Origin: Gracilibacillus kekensis
Lineage (GTDB): Bacteria; Bacillota; Bacilli; Bacillales; Amphibacillaceae
Length of the DNA stretch: 64,000 nucleotides
Direction: 5' to 3'
Assembly: GCF_900143085.1 (NCBI RefSeq)
Contig: NZ_FRCZ01000001.1
Location: forward strand, 186,001-250,000
The position numbers and the translations under genes were made by a program. Positions 61,576-64,000 of the stretch are shown here, in pieces. Position 1 is the stretch's first letter, and the number at the start of each line of letters is the position of its first letter. The notes below the pieces were generated by a model that was given only the letters and a program-made list of their open reading frames with translations, did not search any database and was not told the origin of the DNA.

Positions 61576-62421
61576 ATATGGTAAACCTGTACGATAAAGC
61601 CCCTTTGTTTCCATTCCTCCCAGACCTTGTTCGCCTGTTAAGGTATTCTTTAAAACATCATATACATTTACCTTATCCATGAAAGGAGTATAAGCTACCT
61701 TGGCAACGACATATACTGGATCAAGTGCGTGAATATTAACTCGATCCGGTGAACTTGCAAAATTTGCCCCTGCTCGGATTAACGATTCAAAATGCGATTG
61801 ACACGCCCCTGCAAAAATAATAAGCTGGTCTAAATTAGAAGACCAAGCTCTAGCCTGCCTTACTGCTTCCACAAAAAAACGAGTATTTCGATAGGCAGCT
61901 AAATCCTTTTTACTTCCTTTTGTTTCCGAATAAGCGTCATGACCGGTTACGACCATTATTTCAGGCTGAACTTTTTGTATCAATGCGTCTATTTCAAATG
62001 GCAAATCTTTTTCTTGTACATAAACACCGTGGACTTGCAATCCTAGTCGTTGATAGAGCTCAATGCACTTTTTTAAATAAAGGCGATCTCCATCAATGTG
62101 TAGTACCTTCACAGGTAATTGAAATCGTTGGACATTTCGGGGTTCTTGTTTTTTGTGTTCATATTCTTTTTTTTCTTTCATTAATTGATAATCTTGACGA
62201 AAAAGACGATAGGAATACTCTTCTTTTTCTTTTATTTCTTCTTGTCTTTTCCGTACATCAGCTTCTGGTAAAATTCGTAGATCTTCTTCAGGGGCGTCTG
62301 CTTCTAAACGGATATCTTCCCCGTGAAGTAAAACCTTGTTTCCATTGATATTTTTCACACGAAAAACAATATCATGTTTATAGGAATATCGTGTCACAAG
62401 CATTCCTGTCATCAGATTCAC
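61561..62421 (-). CDS. yabG: sporulation-specific protease YabG
   Basis: A 286-residue protease, matching B. subtilis YabG, which cleaves coat proteins during sporulation. Conserved T-G-H-D-A-Y-S-E-T-K-G and F-A-G-A-C-Q-S segments hold the histidine and cysteine thought to be catalytic. The GTG start follows GGGGTGGTTGA. A sigma-K-like promoter lies upstream. In B. subtilis yabG is elsewhere on the chromosome. Confidence 0.93.
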   Translation of the reverse strand: MNLMTGMLVTRYSYKHDIVFRVKNINGNKVLLHGEDIRLEADAPEEDLRILPEADVRKRQEEIKEKEEYSYRLFRQDYQLMKEKKEYEHKKQEPRNVQRFQLPVKVLHIDGDRLYLKKCIELYQRLGLQVHGVYVQEKDLPFEIDALIQKVQPEIMVVTGHDAYSETKGSKKDLAAYRNTRFFVEAVRQARAWSSNLDQLIIFAGACQSHFESLIRAGANFASSPDRVNIHALDPVYVVAKVAYTPFMDKVNVYDVLKNTLTGEQGLGGMETKGLYRTGLPYIETK

Positions 62422-62450
62422 TCAACCACCCCATCTAGAGCTTGCTAATA

Positions 62451-62480
62451 TAGGCTATGTATGAAGGGGTGATTTGGTGA
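62451..62480 (-). promoter_or_regulatory. sigma-K-like promoter of yabG
   Basis: On the minus strand CATAGCCTA (62459-62451) fits the sigma-K -10 CATANNNTA, and CACC (around 62478) could be its -35 at 16-17 bases. B. subtilis yabG is transcribed by sigma-K. Confidence 0.5.
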
Positions 62481-62494
62481 AAATCACGATACGA

Positions 62495-62527
62495 AAATGA
62501 TGCAACTAAAAAATCCTTAGTTGCACC
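62495..62527 (-). terminator. terminator after the carboxypeptidase gene
   Basis: TGCAACTAA and TTAGTTGCA form a perfect 9-bp stem just after the stop codon, with modest T content following on the minus strand. Confidence 0.65.
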
Positions 62528-62528
62528 A

Positions 62529-63365
62529 TTATGGATATAGCCCAAAATATTCTTCTAAAGTCGTTTGTGCCTGGTAAATTTCTGTTGCCATTTCCTCTCC
62601 CACATAGCGCAAATGCCATGGTTCATAGCCATAACCTGTTATCTCTTCTTTTCCTTCTGGATAACGGATAATAAATCCATATTTATGGGCATTATCTTCC
62701 AGCCATTTTCCTTCATCTGTTTCAATAAAGCTTTGCTCTAACACTGCTACAAGGGCAGCTGACGCGACGTCCATCGCAAGTCCGGTCTGATGTTCACTTG
62801 TTCCTGGCTTTGCGGAAAATTTATCGGCATGCTCTTGACCATTCTTAGCAACACTGTTTTCATATAATTGTTTCTGACGTTGAGCAGATCTGTAGCCGGA
62901 AACCGCAATAAGATCGAGACCATCAGCTTCTGCTGCTTGAAAGAGTTCTTCCAGTGCATCTGCAGCAACTTGTCGCAATAATCTTTTAGGATTCCCTTCT
63001 CCAGCTGAAGGATGATAAGGGACATTAGCATCTACCAAATCACCTGGTTCATAACCGTCTGGCAGTTTTCGTTGTTTGTTGACAACGAGTTCTACACTTG
63101 TTGGATTATCAATAACTTTCAAGCCATCTTCTTGCTCTGCTGTATCGTTCTCTTGGTCGGATTGGTTTGGTGTATCTTGCTCTGACGTTTCTCCTTCGTC
63201 AGTTTCTTCGTCAACTCCCGCATTTACTAATGCTGTATTTGGTTCTTTTTTATGTTCAGCTTGGTAATTTCTTTTATCTTGTTTTTCTGTAGAATAACTT
63301 TCTTGCTGACAGCTTATCAATGTAACAAAAACCATCAGAATAAATAGTATAGCTATCTTTTTCAT
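62529..63365 (-). CDS. VanY-type D-alanyl-D-alanine carboxypeptidase, lipoprotein
   Basis: A 278-residue lipoprotein (lipobox L-I-S-C, Cys19). The region about 22-90 is a Glu/Gln/Asp-rich linker. The catalytic M15B domain follows, with S-G-Y-R-S, S-E-H-Q-T-G-L-A-M-D-V (zinc His and Asp) and E-P-W-H-L-R-Y (catalytic Glu and zinc His). It trims peptidoglycan stem peptides, like YodJ/LdcB. A single-gene unit. Confidence 0.92.
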   Translation of the reverse strand: MKKIAILFILMVFVTLISCQQESYSTEKQDKRNYQAEHKKEPNTALVNAGVDEETDEGETSEQDTPNQSDQENDTAEQEDGLKVIDNPTSVELVVNKQRKLPDGYEPGDLVDANVPYHPSAGEGNPKRLLRQVAADALEELFQAAEADGLDLIAVSGYRSAQRQKQLYENSVAKNGQEHADKFSAKPGTSEHQTGLAMDVASAALVAVLEQSFIETDEGKWLEDNAHKYGFIIRYPEGKEEITGYGYEPWHLRYVGEEMATEIYQAQTTLEEYFGLYP

Positions 63366-63487
63366 TAATATTTCCTTTCTGTATCAATGTAACAAGTATT
63401 TGCTCTATTTACTATAACATAATAAGGGTGAATCCTATACACTGTGAAAGTACTATTTTTTTGGAAAATAGCACAAGCCATTACGTC

Positions 63488-63523
63488 ATAAAACAAAAGC
63501 CTCGCCACAACAGGGCGAGGCTT
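63488..63523 (-). terminator. terminator after the IDEAL-domain gene
   Basis: AAGCCTCGCC and GGCGAGGCTT form a 10-bp stem; TTTTGTTTT follows on the minus strand. Confidence 0.92.
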
Positions 63524-63527
63524 AATA

Positions 63528-63773
63528 TTAAGATTCCCATATATAACTATTGAATGTTTTACTTAATGATTCAAATGCTTCTTTATTATTTTCATCGATC
63601 GATTGATTTATATTTTCTTCTAAGCGTGCTTTATTCCAACTGAAACAGAGATCATCTAACACAAGTTGTGATGCCAAACGAATTTCAAATGGTATTTCTC
63701 TTTTCGCTTTAAGTACTAATTGCTCACTTTTGTCGAACTTTTTCAACTGATAACTAAGCTTATGTTTTTTCAT
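63528..63773 (-). CDS. IDEAL-domain protein
   Basis: An 81-residue protein with an IDEAL domain (about 37-75: L-V-L-D-D-L-C-F-S-W-N-K-A-R-L-E-E-N-I-N-Q-S-I-D-E). The domain occurs at the ends of YpiB-like and other small Bacillus proteins and may bind other proteins. The basic N terminus is K-K-H-K-L-S-Y-Q-L-K-K-F. GGGAGGC lies upstream. Function unknown. Confidence 0.75.
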   Translation of the reverse strand: MKKHKLSYQLKKFDKSEQLVLKAKREIPFEIRLASQLVLDDLCFSWNKARLEENINQSIDENNKEAFESLSKTFNSYIWES

Positions 63774-63994
63774 GGAGCACGCCTCCCTTTTTATACTCTA
63801 TTTAAATAACATTGTATGCTGAAATGTTATTCTTGTGAATAGGTTACTAATCTTTTCCCTGAATTTAGGCAGTCAAAACGTATTCTTTCTCACTCTGAAG
63901 CAATATTTTCTAGGATTAGGAAACACTAATGTGGACGTAAAACAGTTTCATTTGATAAGCTTATCTTACAATAGAGAAACTTCGGAGGACGATT

Positions 63995-64000
63995 ATGGAT
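63995..64000 (+). CDS. start of a gene cut by the window end
   Basis: ATG at 63995 with CGGAGGA eight bases upstream marks the start of a plus-strand gene. Only two codons are visible, so nothing can be said about its product. The 220 bases before it hold no other gene. Confidence 0.45.

Noticed and set aside
60681-62348. Frames opposite fumC and yabG (for example 60681-60992, 61017-61436, 61920-62348)
   Set aside because: They are antisense shadows of well-conserved genes without ribosome sites or recognisable domains.

Overview
The window is A+T-rich chromosomal DNA from an endospore-forming, Gram-positive member of the Bacillaceae. The evidence is a small acid-soluble spore protein, YabG and a YheC/YheD spore-coat protein, AGGAGG-type ribosome binding sites, frequent TTG/GTG starts, and gene neighbourhoods shared with Bacillus subtilis (hemEHY-pbpF-yhgC, yhfH-lplJ, ecsAB-hit-yhaH-prsA-yhaM, yhaNO, yhaPQ, yheAB). 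The genus cannot be fixed from the sequence; a halotolerant relative of Gracilibacillus, Virgibacillus or Oceanobacillus would fit. No tRNA, rRNA, CRISPR array or prophage was seen.

Layout. 1-8.3 kb is an accessory block, almost all on the minus strand. It holds an AraC/GyrI regulator, a fosB-HAD-phzF group, and a seven-gene run of methyltransferases, GNAT acetyltransferases, a small kinase-like protein and two DUF4181-like membrane proteins. 8.3-10.6 kb is decayed: a tnpB transposon sits in a truncated GNAT gene, followed by a deoxyribosyltransferase-like remnant. 10.6-14.8 kb is a multidrug ABC exporter pair (bmrC/bmrD type) behind an elaborate leader with a promoter, two short leader peptides, a mutually exclusive antiterminator/terminator pair, a second terminator, and a hairpin next to the ribosome binding site. 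15-20 kb carries a DHFR-like remnant, an M48 protease with a coiled-coil partner, lplJ and yhfH.

20.6-34 kb is conserved metabolism: coproporphyrin-type haem synthesis (hemE, hemH, hemY) with pbpF and the haem monooxygenase hmoB, a disulfide-forming pair, and a TPP-riboswitch operon tenI-thiO-thiS-thiG-thiF. 34-44 kb holds yhaA, ecsAB, a possible structured RNA, hit, yhaH, prsA, a long yhaM-like gene, and a flavin monooxygenase behind a perfect palindrome. 44-57 kb holds yhaN/yhaO (SbcCD-like), a NERD-domain protein, yhaPQ, yheA, yheB and yheC/D. 57-64 kb holds a PucR-type regulator, the sugar-importer ATPase msmX with cre-like sites, a spore protein, fumC, yabG, a VanY-type carboxypeptidase and an IDEAL-domain protein.

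The least explained material is non-coding. Four intergenic arrays of short repeats, unrelated in sequence, have spacings near 21 or 52 bp. Two larger foldable dispersed-repeat-like elements lie at 20.4-20.6 kb and 44.4-44.6 kb, and a possible small RNA lies upstream of hit. The regulatory leader of the ABC exporter is the best-supported mechanism.
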